DNA from: Gammaproteobacteria bacterium | Lineage (GTDB): Bacteria; Pseudomonadota; Gammaproteobacteria; Arenicellales; UBA868 | DNA length: 56,542 nucleotides | Direction of reading: 5' to 3' | Assembly: GCA_022451485.1 (NCBI GenBank) | Contig: JAKUQS010000017.1 | Span: forward strand, 1 to 56,542 | Shown: positions 1 to 8,594 of the stretch, in pieces | How positions within the stretch are numbered: position 1 is the stretch's first letter | How the letters are laid out: every line of letters begins with the position of its first letter | Position numbers and translations under genes: made by a program | Notes under the pieces: generated by a model | The model's database searches: none | What the model was told of the DNA's origin: nothing | What the model saw: only the letters and a program-made list of their open reading frames with translations

Positions 1-416
1 AACAACTCGCCTTGCTCATCAGGTGAGAAAACAGATACCCCGTCTAGAATAATCTTATTAATGCGATCCCCATGGTCGATTGATAATTGGGTGCAAATAG
101 CAGCACCGGTGTGGTAACCGTAAATATCAAATCTCTCCAACCCGATGGCATCTACTACTTCCCAATGCGCATTCGCGTAGTCAGTAATGGTTGGCGCGTC
201 CAGTGGAAACGGTGTTGAGTCCCCATTTCCTCGTGAATCAATAGCGATAACATGTCTCTCCACTGCAAGTGCCCGCATTAACGGAACTAGACTGAAACCT
301 GAACCCGGAGAGCCATGAAACATCACTAGGGGTGGTCTACCCGTTTCCCCTAACTCCCGATAATGCGCCTGCCAATTATCGAGGTCTACAAATCGTCGGC
401 GCAATTCTGTCCTCAT
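1..416 (-). CDS. alpha/beta hydrolase, C-terminus cut by window edge
   Basis: Reading leftward from the ATG at 416, the first 138 codons of an alpha/beta hydrolase are open to the window edge, so the C-terminal half is missing from view. The oxyanion-type HGSPGS stretch follows strand 3 (residues 34-39). SRGNGDS (61-67) is the usual loop after strand 4. The nucleophile elbow reads G-Y-H-T-G (100-104), so His sits where Ser, Asp or Cys is normally found. The gene at 5248 has the same elbow and the same overall layout, so the two are paralogs. It lies just downstream of the acyl-CoA dehydrogenase on the same strand and probably belongs to that operon. The substrate is unknown. Family call is firm; catalytic competence is not. 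Confidence 0.85.
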   Translation of the reverse strand, partial: MRTELRRRFVDLDNWQAHYRELGETGRPPLVMFHGSPGSGFSLVPLMRALAVERHVIAIDSRGNGDSTPFPLDAPTITDYANAHWEVVDAIGLERFDIYGYHTGAAICTQLSIDHGDRINKIILDGVSVFSPDEQGEL

Positions 417-459
417 CGCGGATGATTGCTCCCGAATGTCACTGAAACTGAGGATCGCT

Positions 460-1668
460 CTAATAGGATCGCGGCATCCCCAGAACATGTTGGCCTAGAT
501 AGCCCAAAATAAGATTCGTAGAAATCGGGGCAATTTGAAACAGCCTTGTTTCCCGCCATTTTCTCTCTACGTCATATTCCCGCGCGTAACCAAACCCACC
601 GTGGGTTTGCATACACGCTTCACCAGCATTCCAGGACGCCTCCGCGGCAAGAAGCTTTGCGATGTTTGCCTCCTCTCCACATGGCTGACCCGCATCGAAT
701 AGTGCACAGGCAGCACGATTCATCATATCCGCTGCTCGTAACTCGGCATAGGCGCGTGCTATTGGAAATTGTATGGCCTGGTTCTGGCCAATAGGTCGGT
801 TGAAAACAACTCTTTCATTGGCATATTCGGATGCTTTGTTGATAAAGAATCGCCCATCCCCCACTGCTTCCGATGCAATCAATATTCGCTCTGCATTCAT
901 GCCGTCCAAAATGTATGAAAACCCTTTGTCAGCTTCGCCGATGAGGTTTTCTGGTGGGACAGGCACGTTATCAAAAAATACCTCGTTGGTTTGCGTATTG
1001 ATCATCGTGTCCAATTTACGAATGGTTAAACCGTCCTCCTTAGCCTCCCTTAAGTCCAGCAGAAAAACCGACAAGCCATGGCTTCGTTTCTCAACTTGAT
1101 CAGCTGGCGTCGTCCGAGCCAAGACAAGCATTAAATCCGACTGCATGGCTCTGGATGTCCAGATTTTCTGACCATTAAGACGATATTGATTGCCGTCCCA
1201 TGTCGCACGAGTTTGCAGTTGAGTCGTATCCGTCCCGGCCGTTGGCTCCGTCCCCCCAAATGCCTGCAGTCGAACCTGACCCGAAGCAAGGTCAGGCAAA
1301 TACCGTTGCTTTTGCTCCTCACTCCCATGCCGCAACAAGGTGCCCATGATGTACATCTGCGCATGGCACGCCACGGCATTGCATCCACTCGCATGAATTT
1401 CCTCAAGAATTACGCAAGCAGCGCGTAACGGAAGGCCAGCGCCACCATACTCTTCCGGAATCAAAGCAGCTAAAAAGCCTGATTCTGTAAATTCCTGAAC
1501 AAACGCCTCAGGATATGTACCCGCATCCTCTTGCTCGCGCCAATAACTCGATGGAAACTTTGCACAAATACTAGCCACCGATTCTCTAATTTCTGGGTAG
1601 TCCAGATCTAAACCAACCGCCGCAGGACCATTCTCTCCAAGAGACCCACCATCGTCATATTCTGTCAT
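460..1668 (-). CDS. acyl-CoA dehydrogenase family protein
   Basis: A 402-residue acyl-CoA dehydrogenase: an FAD flavoprotein that introduces an alpha-beta double bond into an acyl-CoA and passes electrons to ETF. The FAD/substrate motif AFGGTEPTAGTD lies near residues 136-147, and the C-terminal THGGFGYAREYDVER block is typical. The usual late catalytic Glu (the YEG position of medium-chain enzymes) is replaced by an APIST sequence. A Glu in the GMNAERI segment (about residue 260) sits where isovaleryl-CoA dehydrogenase carries its base. The ATG at 1668 is preferred because AGGA lies 9 nt upstream; an ATG at 1677 and a TTG at 1704 are alternatives. It is the last complete gene of a leftward set with CoA-transferase and enoyl-CoA hydratase, which fits one beta-oxidation-like route. 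Confidence 0.9.
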   Translation of the reverse strand: MTEYDDGGSLGENGPAAVGLDLDYPEIRESVASICAKFPSSYWREQEDAGTYPEAFVQEFTESGFLAALIPEEYGGAGLPLRAACVILEEIHASGCNAVACHAQMYIMGTLLRHGSEEQKQRYLPDLASGQVRLQAFGGTEPTAGTDTTQLQTRATWDGNQYRLNGQKIWTSRAMQSDLMLVLARTTPADQVEKRSHGLSVFLLDLREAKEDGLTIRKLDTMINTQTNEVFFDNVPVPPENLIGEADKGFSYILDGMNAERILIASEAVGDGRFFINKASEYANERVVFNRPIGQNQAIQFPIARAYAELRAADMMNRAACALFDAGQPCGEEANIAKLLAAEASWNAGEACMQTHGGFGYAREYDVERKWRETRLFQIAPISTNLILGYLGQHVLGMPRSY

Positions 1669-1725
1669 TTCACTCATTCCTAGCTTAAATCTGTCATACC
1701 CCAAAGGCCATTCAGTATTAGTCGA

Positions 1726-2523
1726 TCACCGACCTTCGAATTTTGGCTTGCGTTTTTCATTAAACGACAAAATGCCCTCTCTCCTGTCATCTGTGGCAAT
1801 CATGCGTTCGTAACATTGCACCTCATAGATTAGTCCCGTCATATTGTCTACTTGCATTCCGTAATGAATTGACTTCTTAGCCTGTTGCACCGAAATTGGG
1901 GCATTCGCACAAATTCTGTCCGCGGTCGCAATAACATCGTCCAGTAGTTCTAAAGGATTACAAACTCGATTGACCAAACCCCAGTCATACCCTTCTTGGG
2001 CCGACCATGGCCGAGCTGACAGAATCAACTCTTTAGCCCGACGCTCTCCAATCGCTCGAGGTAAATTCTGTGTGCCGCCTCCCCCAGGCATAATGCCAAT
2101 AGACACCTCCGTGAGAGCGAACTGCGCATCACTTGATGCATAGATAAAATCGCACATTAACGCCAACTCGCATCCACCGGCATAGGCATAACCGTTGACC
2201 GCTGCAATAACAGGAACGGGGCATTCCATGACGGCGTAATATGCCTCCTCAAAAATCCCATGCTGCCGCCGCCACTGCTCGTCCGTCATCCCATTGCGTT
2301 CTTTAAGATCACCCCCTGAACAAAACGCCTTGTCCCCCTCACCTGTAATGACAATACAGCGGACATCCTCGGGGGAAAAACGCAGCGGAACAAAGATATC
2401 CCGCAACTCTTCCCCCATCTGGGTATTCAGGGCGTTACGGACATGGGGGCGATTGAGTGTCAATGTCACTCGACCCGATTCCGTATTCGTCACATTGATG
2501 GTTTCGTAATCAGTTCTAATCAT
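1726..2523 (-). CDS. enoyl-CoA hydratase/isomerase (crotonase) family protein
   Basis: A 265-residue crotonase-fold enzyme. The oxyanion-hole segments CSGGDLKE (68-75) and YAGGCELALMCD (114-125) are present. Both acidic residues used by true hydratases are kept: Glu119 in CEL and Glu139 in LTEV. The strand ends in the standard MPGGGGTQNLPRAIG block. Water addition to a 2-enoyl-CoA is therefore plausible, after the neighbouring acyl-CoA dehydrogenase. The start overlaps the end of the CoA-transferase gene by 8 bases, which suggests translational coupling in a leftward operon. Substrate chain or ring type cannot be told from sequence. An isomerase or lyase role is the main alternative. Confidence 0.92.
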   Translation of the reverse strand: MIRTDYETINVTNTESGRVTLTLNRPHVRNALNTQMGEELRDIFVPLRFSPEDVRCIVITGEGDKAFCSGGDLKERNGMTDEQWRRQHGIFEEAYYAVMECPVPVIAAVNGYAYAGGCELALMCDFIYASSDAQFALTEVSIGIMPGGGGTQNLPRAIGERRAKELILSARPWSAQEGYDWGLVNRVCNPLELLDDVIATADRICANAPISVQQAKKSIHYGMQVDNMTGLIYEVQCYERMIATDDRREGILSFNEKRKPKFEGR

Positions 2524-3670
2524 TCAAATCATCCGTCGCTTCTTTCAAAATCGTTGTTGTGTGTTGTCCCAACTCTGGCGGATCTCGGAGAAACCCCGGC
2601 CGTTCTCCGTCAAAACTTAATGGAACACCCATGAGACTCATCTTGCCATTGGGTGAGTTTTGTAACATGCCCAGCGCAGCCGTCTGTGGGTGCTGCAGAA
2701 CCTGATCGACTGTTTGCAACGGGGTGTTTGGCACTCCCCCATCATCCAATTTCTTAATCCAACTATCGCGAGTATCCGTCTCTATCAAACCCTGAATTGA
2801 ATCATTTAAGGTTTTTCTATTCTTAACACGAACGGGGTTGCTGGAAAAACGTACATCCGTCTTCCACTCGGGAACACCTAGCACATCGCAAAGTCGGCCA
2901 AACAAATTGTCGTTCCCTGCAGCAATCACCAAATAATCATCAGCAGCACGATAAACCTTATAAGGGACCAACATCGGTGCTTCTGAACCGGTGCGGGCTG
3001 GGACTTTATCGGATGACAAATATATCGCGGACGGCACTGTCATCCACGCCAAAGCAGTTTCGTAAAGTGACGTATCGATTTCACAACCCTCACCCGTCTG
3101 GTTACGCCGATGCAGCGCCGAAAGTAATCCAATGCAACACCACATGCCTGCAGCCATGTCAATAATGGAAGGACCGACTCTGACCGGTTCCCGACCTTCT
3201 TCACCAGTAATGCTCATTATTCCGCTAAACGCTTGCATCAAAGGGTCATAGCCAGGTTTTTCTGAAAGCGGCCCCGCGGCCCCGAATGCACCAATATTGC
3301 AATAGATCAGACTGGGTTTGCTTTTCCTCAACGAATCGCCGTCAAGCCCAAAACGCTTTAGTAACCCCGGACGTTGATTCTGTATGACGAGGTCCGCATC
3401 AGACACAATAAAATCCTTTAAACCCGCTAACTCATGGTCATTCTTGAAATCAACTGTCACTGACAATTTCTCTCGATTGAGACTTTGGAAACAAGAAGAT
3501 GCGCCCTCCCAAAAAGGTGGCCCCCACGTTCTCGCATCGTCCCCGTTTTCCGGGTTCTCGACTTTTATAACGCGAGCTCCGAGTATGGCCAGGGTTTGAC
3601 CACCGAATGGAGCCGCAACGCTATGCCCAAGCTCTACGACAGTCAGGTCAGAGAGTAAACCGTCACTCAC
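2516..3670 (-). CDS. CaiB/BaiF family CoA-transferase
   Basis: A 384-residue class III CoA-transferase, which moves CoA between carboxylic acids through an aspartyl-CoA thioester. The N-terminal LSDLTVVELGHSVAAPFGG and the VIKVENPENGDDARTWGPP segment are family hallmarks. The Asp of the KPGYDPLMQAFSG block is the likely catalytic residue. It starts at GTG (3670) with only a weak purine stretch upstream. It overlaps the enoyl-CoA hydratase and is probably the activating step that feeds the hydratase and the acyl-CoA dehydrogenase. A second, only moderately similar member lies at 15788. Acceptor acid unknown. Confidence 0.92.
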   Translation of the reverse strand: MSDGLLSDLTVVELGHSVAAPFGGQTLAILGARVIKVENPENGDDARTWGPPFWEGASSCFQSLNREKLSVTVDFKNDHELAGLKDFIVSDADLVIQNQRPGLLKRFGLDGDSLRKSKPSLIYCNIGAFGAAGPLSEKPGYDPLMQAFSGIMSITGEEGREPVRVGPSIIDMAAGMWCCIGLLSALHRRNQTGEGCEIDTSLYETALAWMTVPSAIYLSSDKVPARTGSEAPMLVPYKVYRAADDYLVIAAGNDNLFGRLCDVLGVPEWKTDVRFSSNPVRVKNRKTLNDSIQGLIETDTRDSWIKKLDDGGVPNTPLQTVDQVLQHPQTAALGMLQNSPNGKMSLMGVPLSFDGERPGFLRDPPELGQHTTTILKEATDDLND

Positions 3671-3759
3671 AATCTGTCGTCTCTGTATTTAGTAACAAGA
3701 TTCTTTCACCCCATTTCGAAAAATCACTAAATCAAAAAATCACTTTTCCAACACTGCAT

Positions 3760-5118
3760 TCAGGCATTGGTTCTTTCGCAGAGCTGCTGCAGCGATTTCA
3801 CTTTATCTAATTGCTGTAACTCATCAAAAAACTGTCTTGCGTCGTCACGCGCGTAGGTCGATTGAGTACAGTCTTTAAATTTATCCCAAAGATCCCCGGC
3901 ATCAAGCGGCGCCTTCGCATGCCCACGCGCATACTGCACGACTTTTCGAAACCGCTCACCACTTTCCATCGTAACCGTAACTGACTCATCGGGCGACATA
4001 ACGGGCTCATCTGGGTCCTGCGCATCTGTCGTATGGTTGTTTACCTTAGCCATCAATTTTTGAACATCAGCACGTAAAACAAACTCATCCGTTAGTTCTG
4101 CAAAGCCGACCTTGCCCGCAATAACCGCTGACGCCATCGCAAATTCCTCACTGAACTTCGCTTCAAGCGCGGTTTTTGGTTTGTGGTTTCGTAAAATTTG
4201 TGACTGCGTCACGCTCATCTCCGTATCGATTTGAGCCACACTGTCCGCACCAAAGGAATGAGTATTTCTAAGCTCGAGCATCCCATCGATCGTCCTATGA
4301 GTGGAATAACACATCGGATATTTCTTGATGTTGAGTCCGTGTTGCAGGCACTGGTATTCGTGACCTAATCCGCTGTCTGCAACGTCACAATAGTCCCCGT
4401 TTTGGGAAAGTGCGGACAGAAAGCCTTGCGGATGTTCGATAACGTCGAGAGAACCTGTCATGCCCCGCGCCGCCAAGCGTGCGGAAAGAACTCCAGACTG
4501 TGCCGCCCGACCAGCATGAAATGGTTTAGTCATCGTCCCGAAATTTGCAACCAGTCCTCCTGTCTGCGATGCCGCAATTGCGATGGCATGCATCGATTGA
4601 ACCGAATCAAGGCCATGCAGACGAGCACAGGCAGCCGCCGCGGCCACGGCACCGTAGACGCTCGTTGGGTGCCAACCTTTCTGGTGCAGTTGCCCCTCTT
4701 CCCTCGCCCAAAGCTCTGACCAAACCTCGTATCCAATTACATAGGCGTCGAGAGCCGATCGGCCTGACGTGTTTAGTGCCTCGGCCTCCGCCAGAATCGC
4801 GGGCACCAACACCGTACTTGGGTGTGCGGCCATGGCAACATCATCGTAATCTAACGCATGCGCCGCAGTCCCATTCACCAAGGCGGCGTCCCATGAACTT
4901 GCGTGATCATCGGTGAATAACAGCCTCGCGCGATCATTACTTTTCCCCGGAGACACCATTGACTTGACAATGTGGACGACAGGCTCGTCCCTTCCCCCGA
5001 TCATACAAGCGACAGTATCTGTAATTCCCAGTTTTGCAACATCAAGCGCGTCTGATGGAATAGCCGGTCCATGCGAGCCCGCAATAAATTTCCCAATCGC
5101 TTCCGTTAGCCCTGACAT
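3760..5118 (-). CDS. MmgE/PrpD family protein
   Basis: A 452-residue member of the MmgE/PrpD family, which includes 2-methylcitrate dehydratase and cis-aconitate decarboxylase. The segment ALDYDDVAMAAHPSTVLVPA matches the conserved DYDD...H.S block, and the mid-protein KKYPMCYSTHRTIDG block is also typical. The ATG at 5118 is chosen because AAGGAG lies 7-8 nt upstream; an upstream ATG at 5196 has no such site. It heads the leftward CoA gene set and is transcribed divergently from the alpha/beta hydrolase at 5248. In this setting it probably dehydrates or decarboxylates a tricarboxylic or hydroxy acid intermediate rather than methylcitrate, since no prpB or prpC is present. Confidence 0.88.
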   Translation of the reverse strand: MSGLTEAIGKFIAGSHGPAIPSDALDVAKLGITDTVACMIGGRDEPVVHIVKSMVSPGKSNDRARLLFTDDHASSWDAALVNGTAAHALDYDDVAMAAHPSTVLVPAILAEAEALNTSGRSALDAYVIGYEVWSELWAREEGQLHQKGWHPTSVYGAVAAAAACARLHGLDSVQSMHAIAIAASQTGGLVANFGTMTKPFHAGRAAQSGVLSARLAARGMTGSLDVIEHPQGFLSALSQNGDYCDVADSGLGHEYQCLQHGLNIKKYPMCYSTHRTIDGMLELRNTHSFGADSVAQIDTEMSVTQSQILRNHKPKTALEAKFSEEFAMASAVIAGKVGFAELTDEFVLRADVQKLMAKVNNHTTDAQDPDEPVMSPDESVTVTMESGERFRKVVQYARGHAKAPLDAGDLWDKFKDCTQSTYARDDARQFFDELQQLDKVKSLQQLCERTNA

Positions 5119-5181
5119 ATTCCTCTCCTTTGTCGTTTTTCCAAGCACACCCTGATGTTCAGGAAATACAAATCTACTCAC

Positions 5182-5199
5182 GCTAACCGGTATCATAGT
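5182..5199 (-). promoter_or_regulatory. candidate shared operator motif, copy A
   Basis: On the minus strand this reads ACTATGA directly followed by TACCGGTTAGC. The region at 8107-8130 repeats ACTATGA and, after 6 extra bases, TACCGGATAGC. Both copies lie in intergenic regions between divergent genes of the same catabolic block. A regulator site is a guess; no regulator gene lies nearby. Confidence 0.3.
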
Positions 5200-5247
5200 C
5201 CAAATAGATGATGGTCAAAATTAATACCATAATTCCTTAAGGAGGAC

Positions 5248-6078
5248 ATGGTGATTCGTAGGCAATTTGTTGACACCAGCTATGGACAGGTGCATTACCG
5301 AAGGGCAGGACAAGAACAACCCACACCACTCCTGATGTTCCATACCAACCCAGGCTCCTCAGCCATGCTCGAACATCTGATTAAACCTATGTCCCAACAT
5401 TTTTGGGTTGTAGCACCGGATACGCCTGGGTTGGGTGACTCTTCGGCATTACTGCAGCCCAATCCAACAATAAGTGACTATGCCGAGGCGACAATCGAGG
5501 CAATCGATCGTCTCGAGATTGACAACTTTAACGTCTACGGCAATCACACTGGTGCAAACATTGCGTTAGAACTTGCCATACATCATCCAAGCCGCGTAAA
5601 TCGAGTCATTCTGGATGGAATTGCCTTCTACACGCCAGAGATGAAACAAGATCTACTGGAAAACTATGCACCAGACACAGCCCCACGCGATGATGGAACC
5701 CACCTTTTATGGGCTTGGCACTTCGTACGGGATCAACAAATCTTTTGGCCCTGGTTCCGTCGCAATAAGATCAATCAACGAAGCGTCAACATGCCTGCTG
5801 CCAACGAACTGCATGATATCGTTGTCGATGTGCTTAAAAGCATCAGCACCTTTCAAAAAGCTTACCGCGCTTCATTCACCTATGATAAAGACGCCGCTCT
5901 CCAGAAATTGACGCAACCCGTCATGGTGTCTTGCCCGCCTAGCGACATATTTTTTGATCACCTAGAGCGCGTGATATCACGGCTTCCAAACTGCGAGACG
6001 GCATCACTACCTAGCACCGATGAAACCACCTATCTGAGGCAAGCGGTGGCCGTATTTTCTGATTTTCTCTCACGTTAA
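5248..6078 (+). CDS. alpha/beta hydrolase with G-x-H-T-G elbow
   Basis: A complete 276-residue alpha/beta hydrolase. FHTNPGSS (31-38) is the oxyanion region and PDTPGLGDSS (58-67) the strand-4 loop. The nucleophile elbow is G-N-H-T-G (98-102), with His100 where the nucleophile is expected. The partial gene at 1-416 shares this change. The strong AAGGAGG at 5239-5245 sits very close to the ATG at 5248, so the GTG at 5251 is an equally good start. It is transcribed away from the MmgE/PrpD gene and converges on the quinone reductase. Hydrolysis of a C-C, ester or amide bond is possible. A non-canonical or non-catalytic role is the alternative raised by the missing Ser. Confidence 0.88.
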   Translation: MVIRRQFVDTSYGQVHYRRAGQEQPTPLLMFHTNPGSSAMLEHLIKPMSQHFWVVAPDTPGLGDSSALLQPNPTISDYAEATIEAIDRLEIDNFNVYGNHTGANIALELAIHHPSRVNRVILDGIAFYTPEMKQDLLENYAPDTAPRDDGTHLLWAWHFVRDQQIFWPWFRRNKINQRSVNMPAANELHDIVVDVLKSISTFQKAYRASFTYDKDAALQKLTQPVMVSCPPSDIFFDHLERVISRLPNCETASLPSTDETTYLRQAVAVFSDFLSR

Positions 6079-6119
6079 AAACGGCCCGCAACAACCGCCA
6101 ATGCCTTCGTCACAAAAAG

Positions 6120-6848
6120 TCATGAACTGCGCCGTGGTGCTACATAAGAATTCAAACCTTCCAGCGGATCTGGATGACGTTTTAAACTATGGAACGGCAA
6201 GGGTTCCGCTGTCCACACACCCTCTAAACGTGATCGATAGCTCTGTAGTTCCGCCTCGCGCTCTTCGATCGACATCTGGATTGGCGCCCATGTGATAAAA
6301 GGCTCCAAAACATCAAACCCAACAAAGTTAAGAACACCGACGTGCAGGGGATACAGTACTCGCTCTATCCCCCCAAATATATGCCCCTCTTGATAGCGCT
6401 GCTCTGGCGCTCCGGCAGTGATCGTTAGCATGGCCCTTTTGCCACGAAAAACACCCCTGTCAAACCAACGTCCTCTTCCATAGGCAAAATCCAACGCTAA
6501 AACACGATCAAACCAACCTTTCGTAATCGCGGGAACAGAAAACCACCATAGTGGCTGATGAAAGATCACCAAATCTGCCCACTGAACTCTCTCCTGTTCA
6601 CGCACAATGTCCGGAGCAAATGACCCGCCCGCGGTCGCGTGAGTTTGTTCTTTCTGTACTTTGAAATAATCCGGATCGGCCGTCTCCGTAAAATCCCAGC
6701 GATCACAGACCGGGTTAAATCCCATCGCGTACAAATCTGACACTTTGACCTCATGTCCATCTTCTTTGAGTGCCTCGGTTGCGACTACAAGCAAGGCTCC
6801 ACAAAATGACTTGGGCTCTTGATGTGCATAAACAATCAATACGTTCAT
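6120..6848 (-). CDS. NAD(P)H dehydrogenase (quinone), flavodoxin-like fold
   Basis: A 242-residue protein of the NQO1/MdaB/KefF group, which are FMN- or FAD-dependent two-electron reductases of quinones. It opens with MNVLIVYAHQEPKSF, the first beta strand and phosphate loop. It carries the group hallmark HQPLWWFSVPAITKGWFDRV and the active-site loop TAGAPEQRY. The ATG at 6848 is preferred because AGGAAC lies upstream and the flavodoxin fold begins there; a longer frame reaches 6905. It follows the iron alcohol dehydrogenase by 40 bp on the same strand. It may reduce a quinoid intermediate, or supply reduced flavin to the monooxygenase at 8595, but neither partner is shown by sequence. Confidence 0.88.
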   Translation of the reverse strand: MNVLIVYAHQEPKSFCGALLVVATEALKEDGHEVKVSDLYAMGFNPVCDRWDFTETADPDYFKVQKEQTHATAGGSFAPDIVREQERVQWADLVIFHQPLWWFSVPAITKGWFDRVLALDFAYGRGRWFDRGVFRGKRAMLTITAGAPEQRYQEGHIFGGIERVLYPLHVGVLNFVGFDVLEPFITWAPIQMSIEEREAELQSYRSRLEGVWTAEPLPFHSLKRHPDPLEGLNSYVAPRRSS

Positions 6849-6888
6849 TAGACATGTTCCTGATTTAATGAGAACACACGAAGATGAT

Positions 6889-8061
6889 TCAGAATGCCAT
6901 TTCAAGTATTTCCATCACATCATCAACACTAGTGATTGGGCGACAGTTATTTCTCACCAATAGGTTTCCCATCGCATCGTTGGCAATTTTCCCAAGATGT
7001 TCACGTCGAATTCCAACCTCCCGCATTTTTTCAGGCAAATCTAAGGCTCGTATCAGATCAAGTACGGCGTCGGCGGCCTCGACGTCAGGCTGGCCTAATA
7101 TCTCACTGATCTGGCGCTGTGCATCGATGGTATAGGCCTTATTAAATCGCAATGTTGCCGGAATGAGGACACAAGAACAGTGGCCATGTGCAACATCGGC
7201 AACCGCGCTCAAATGCCAGGATAAACCGTGACTCGCCCCATATTGCATTCGCATCATTCCCGTTGATGCCAACCATAACGCAATTAAAGATTCGAACCGA
7301 TGCTCCACGTTGTCAGGGTCGTATTTGGTTGCCCTCAGAGAGCGATTCAACATGCGCAACCCTTCGGCCGTCGTTGAGTTGGTGAAGGGATGTGCATTCT
7401 TTGACACCAGAGATCCGATAGCGTGATCGACTCCTCTAAACCCGCTCGTCAACCAGATATCAAGCGGTGTGTGTTTGAGAATTTCGGGGACCAACAGTAT
7501 GCCAGGCGCAGCCAGATCGGACTGAATGTAGATATCTTTAATACCTCTTTCGTCATCTGTTGATCCGGTGGTGTGGCTCCATTCCGCACCCGACAGTGTG
7601 GTCGGGATGACCAATTGTCGGATGCCAGAGGTTTTAATTGTTGGAACATGTGAGGCACCATTTGAGTCTGTGACGACTCGAAACCGATCTAATTCTTCGG
7701 TCGTCTTAATGTTCTCGGCAAGACAAATCTGCACGAGCTTTCCAGTATCAATTGCCGAGCCACCACCAATCGAGATAATCAGATCCGGCTTTATCGATCG
7801 CGCGTGTTCGGTCGCAGCTATGCCCACCGCCCGCGGAACGTGTGAAACAACCTGGTCAAACAGACCACCAAACTTATTGCCAAGCACCCTTTGTAATTGA
7901 GAAACGACATCCGTTTTCTGGCTAAGACTGCGAGTCGATATGACAAATACTTTACGAGCATCATGGTGATCAAGTTCTTCACTGACAGACTCCGCTAGCG
8001 GTTTACCAAATATCACACGTTTATGCGAAAAGTATTCATAGGTATTAGGTACGATGTTCAA
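6889..8061 (-). CDS. iron-containing alcohol dehydrogenase family protein
   Basis: A 390-residue group III alcohol dehydrogenase; the family includes maleylacetate reductase. The nucleotide-binding SIGGGSAIDTGK motif is near residue 100. The metal-binding region includes FRGVDHAIGS and then GASHGLSWHLSAVADVAHGH, which supplies the His ligands. The start appears to be TTG at 8061, with AGGAGG 11 nt upstream; no in-frame ATG lies near the N-terminus. Beside a flavin monooxygenase and a quinone reductase, a maleylacetate-reductase-like role is reasonable, but a plain alcohol dehydrogenase remains possible. It is transcribed divergently from the isochorismatase remnant. Confidence 0.87.
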   Translation of the reverse strand: MNIVPNTYEYFSHKRVIFGKPLAESVSEELDHHDARKVFVISTRSLSQKTDVVSQLQRVLGNKFGGLFDQVVSHVPRAVGIAATEHARSIKPDLIISIGGGSAIDTGKLVQICLAENIKTTEELDRFRVVTDSNGASHVPTIKTSGIRQLVIPTTLSGAEWSHTTGSTDDERGIKDIYIQSDLAAPGILLVPEILKHTPLDIWLTSGFRGVDHAIGSLVSKNAHPFTNSTTAEGLRMLNRSLRATKYDPDNVEHRFESLIALWLASTGMMRMQYGASHGLSWHLSAVADVAHGHCSCVLIPATLRFNKAYTIDAQRQISEILGQPDVEAADAVLDLIRALDLPEKMREVGIRREHLGKIANDAMGNLLVRNNCRPITSVDDVMEILEMAF

Positions 8062-8106
8062 TTTTTGAAAAACCTCCTGCAGAGAATAGAGTCCGTGATA
8101 CCTGAT

Positions 8107-8130
8107 ACTATGAGCAGGGTACCGGATAGC
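8107..8130 (+). promoter_or_regulatory. candidate shared operator motif, copy B
   Basis: ACTATGA, six bases, then TACCGGATAGC. This repeats the two halves of the element at 5182-5199 with one mismatch and a 6-base insertion. It lies between the divergent iron alcohol dehydrogenase and the isochorismatase remnant. A small palindrome GCACA-CATT-TGTGC follows at 8159-8172. Function is inferred only. Confidence 0.28.
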
Positions 8131-8220
8131 AAAATGTTGACACTAATATTGCCATGGTGCACACATTTGTGCCGACTCCAGCAATCGACTTGACCCTAAA
8201 TTTTATAAGGGTAATTACCA

Positions 8221-8487
8221 ATGAAAACTTTGTACCTTGTGATGGATCTTATCAACGATTTAGTTCACCCCGACGGCGCCAACGGCTCCGGCCTCGCGGC
8301 TGAGGTGACACGTCTGGATGTGTTAAAAAACTCGGCAACTGCCATTGCCAAGGGTAGGAATGAGGGTGTTCCGATTGGCTATGTGATTGTCGGCTGGAGT
8401 CAGGATTACCGCGAATGGACTATCAATGGCCTCAGCAGAATGGCCACAATCACAACGTCTCAGAACCTCACCTTCGCGGAAAGTTAA
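8221..8487 (+). pseudogene. truncated isochorismatase-family (cysteine hydrolase) gene
   Basis: The 88-codon frame begins like an isochorismatase-family hydrolase: MDLINDLVHPDG (8-19) carries the first catalytic Asp, and GVPIGYVIVGWSQDYREW (49-66) is the second conserved block. After residue 66 the similarity stops and a TAA follows 22 codons later. The catalytic Lys and Cys regions, normally within about 180-220 residues, are absent, and I see no continuation in the other plus-strand frames before 8594. It is most likely a decayed gene rather than a short enzyme. Family members cleave carbamates and amides (RutB, maleamate amidase), which fits the RutA-like monooxygenase next door and hints at the original pathway. 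Confidence 0.75.
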
Positions 8488-8594
8488 TTCTGCGGAAGAA
8501 AACGTTCAACTGTAGCGAGTTGACATTTTGTCTAACTGATCGGCTCCGATAGCCCATTATCTATCACCACCCCCTCGTACCGGCACGATCATGC

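Noticed and set aside
4402-4916. Two overlapping plus-strand frames
   Set aside because: They are antisense to the MmgE/PrpD gene and show no recognisable domain.
8137-8165. Possible sigma-70 promoter with TTGACA at 8137
   Set aside because: No acceptable -10 box lies 16-18 bases downstream.
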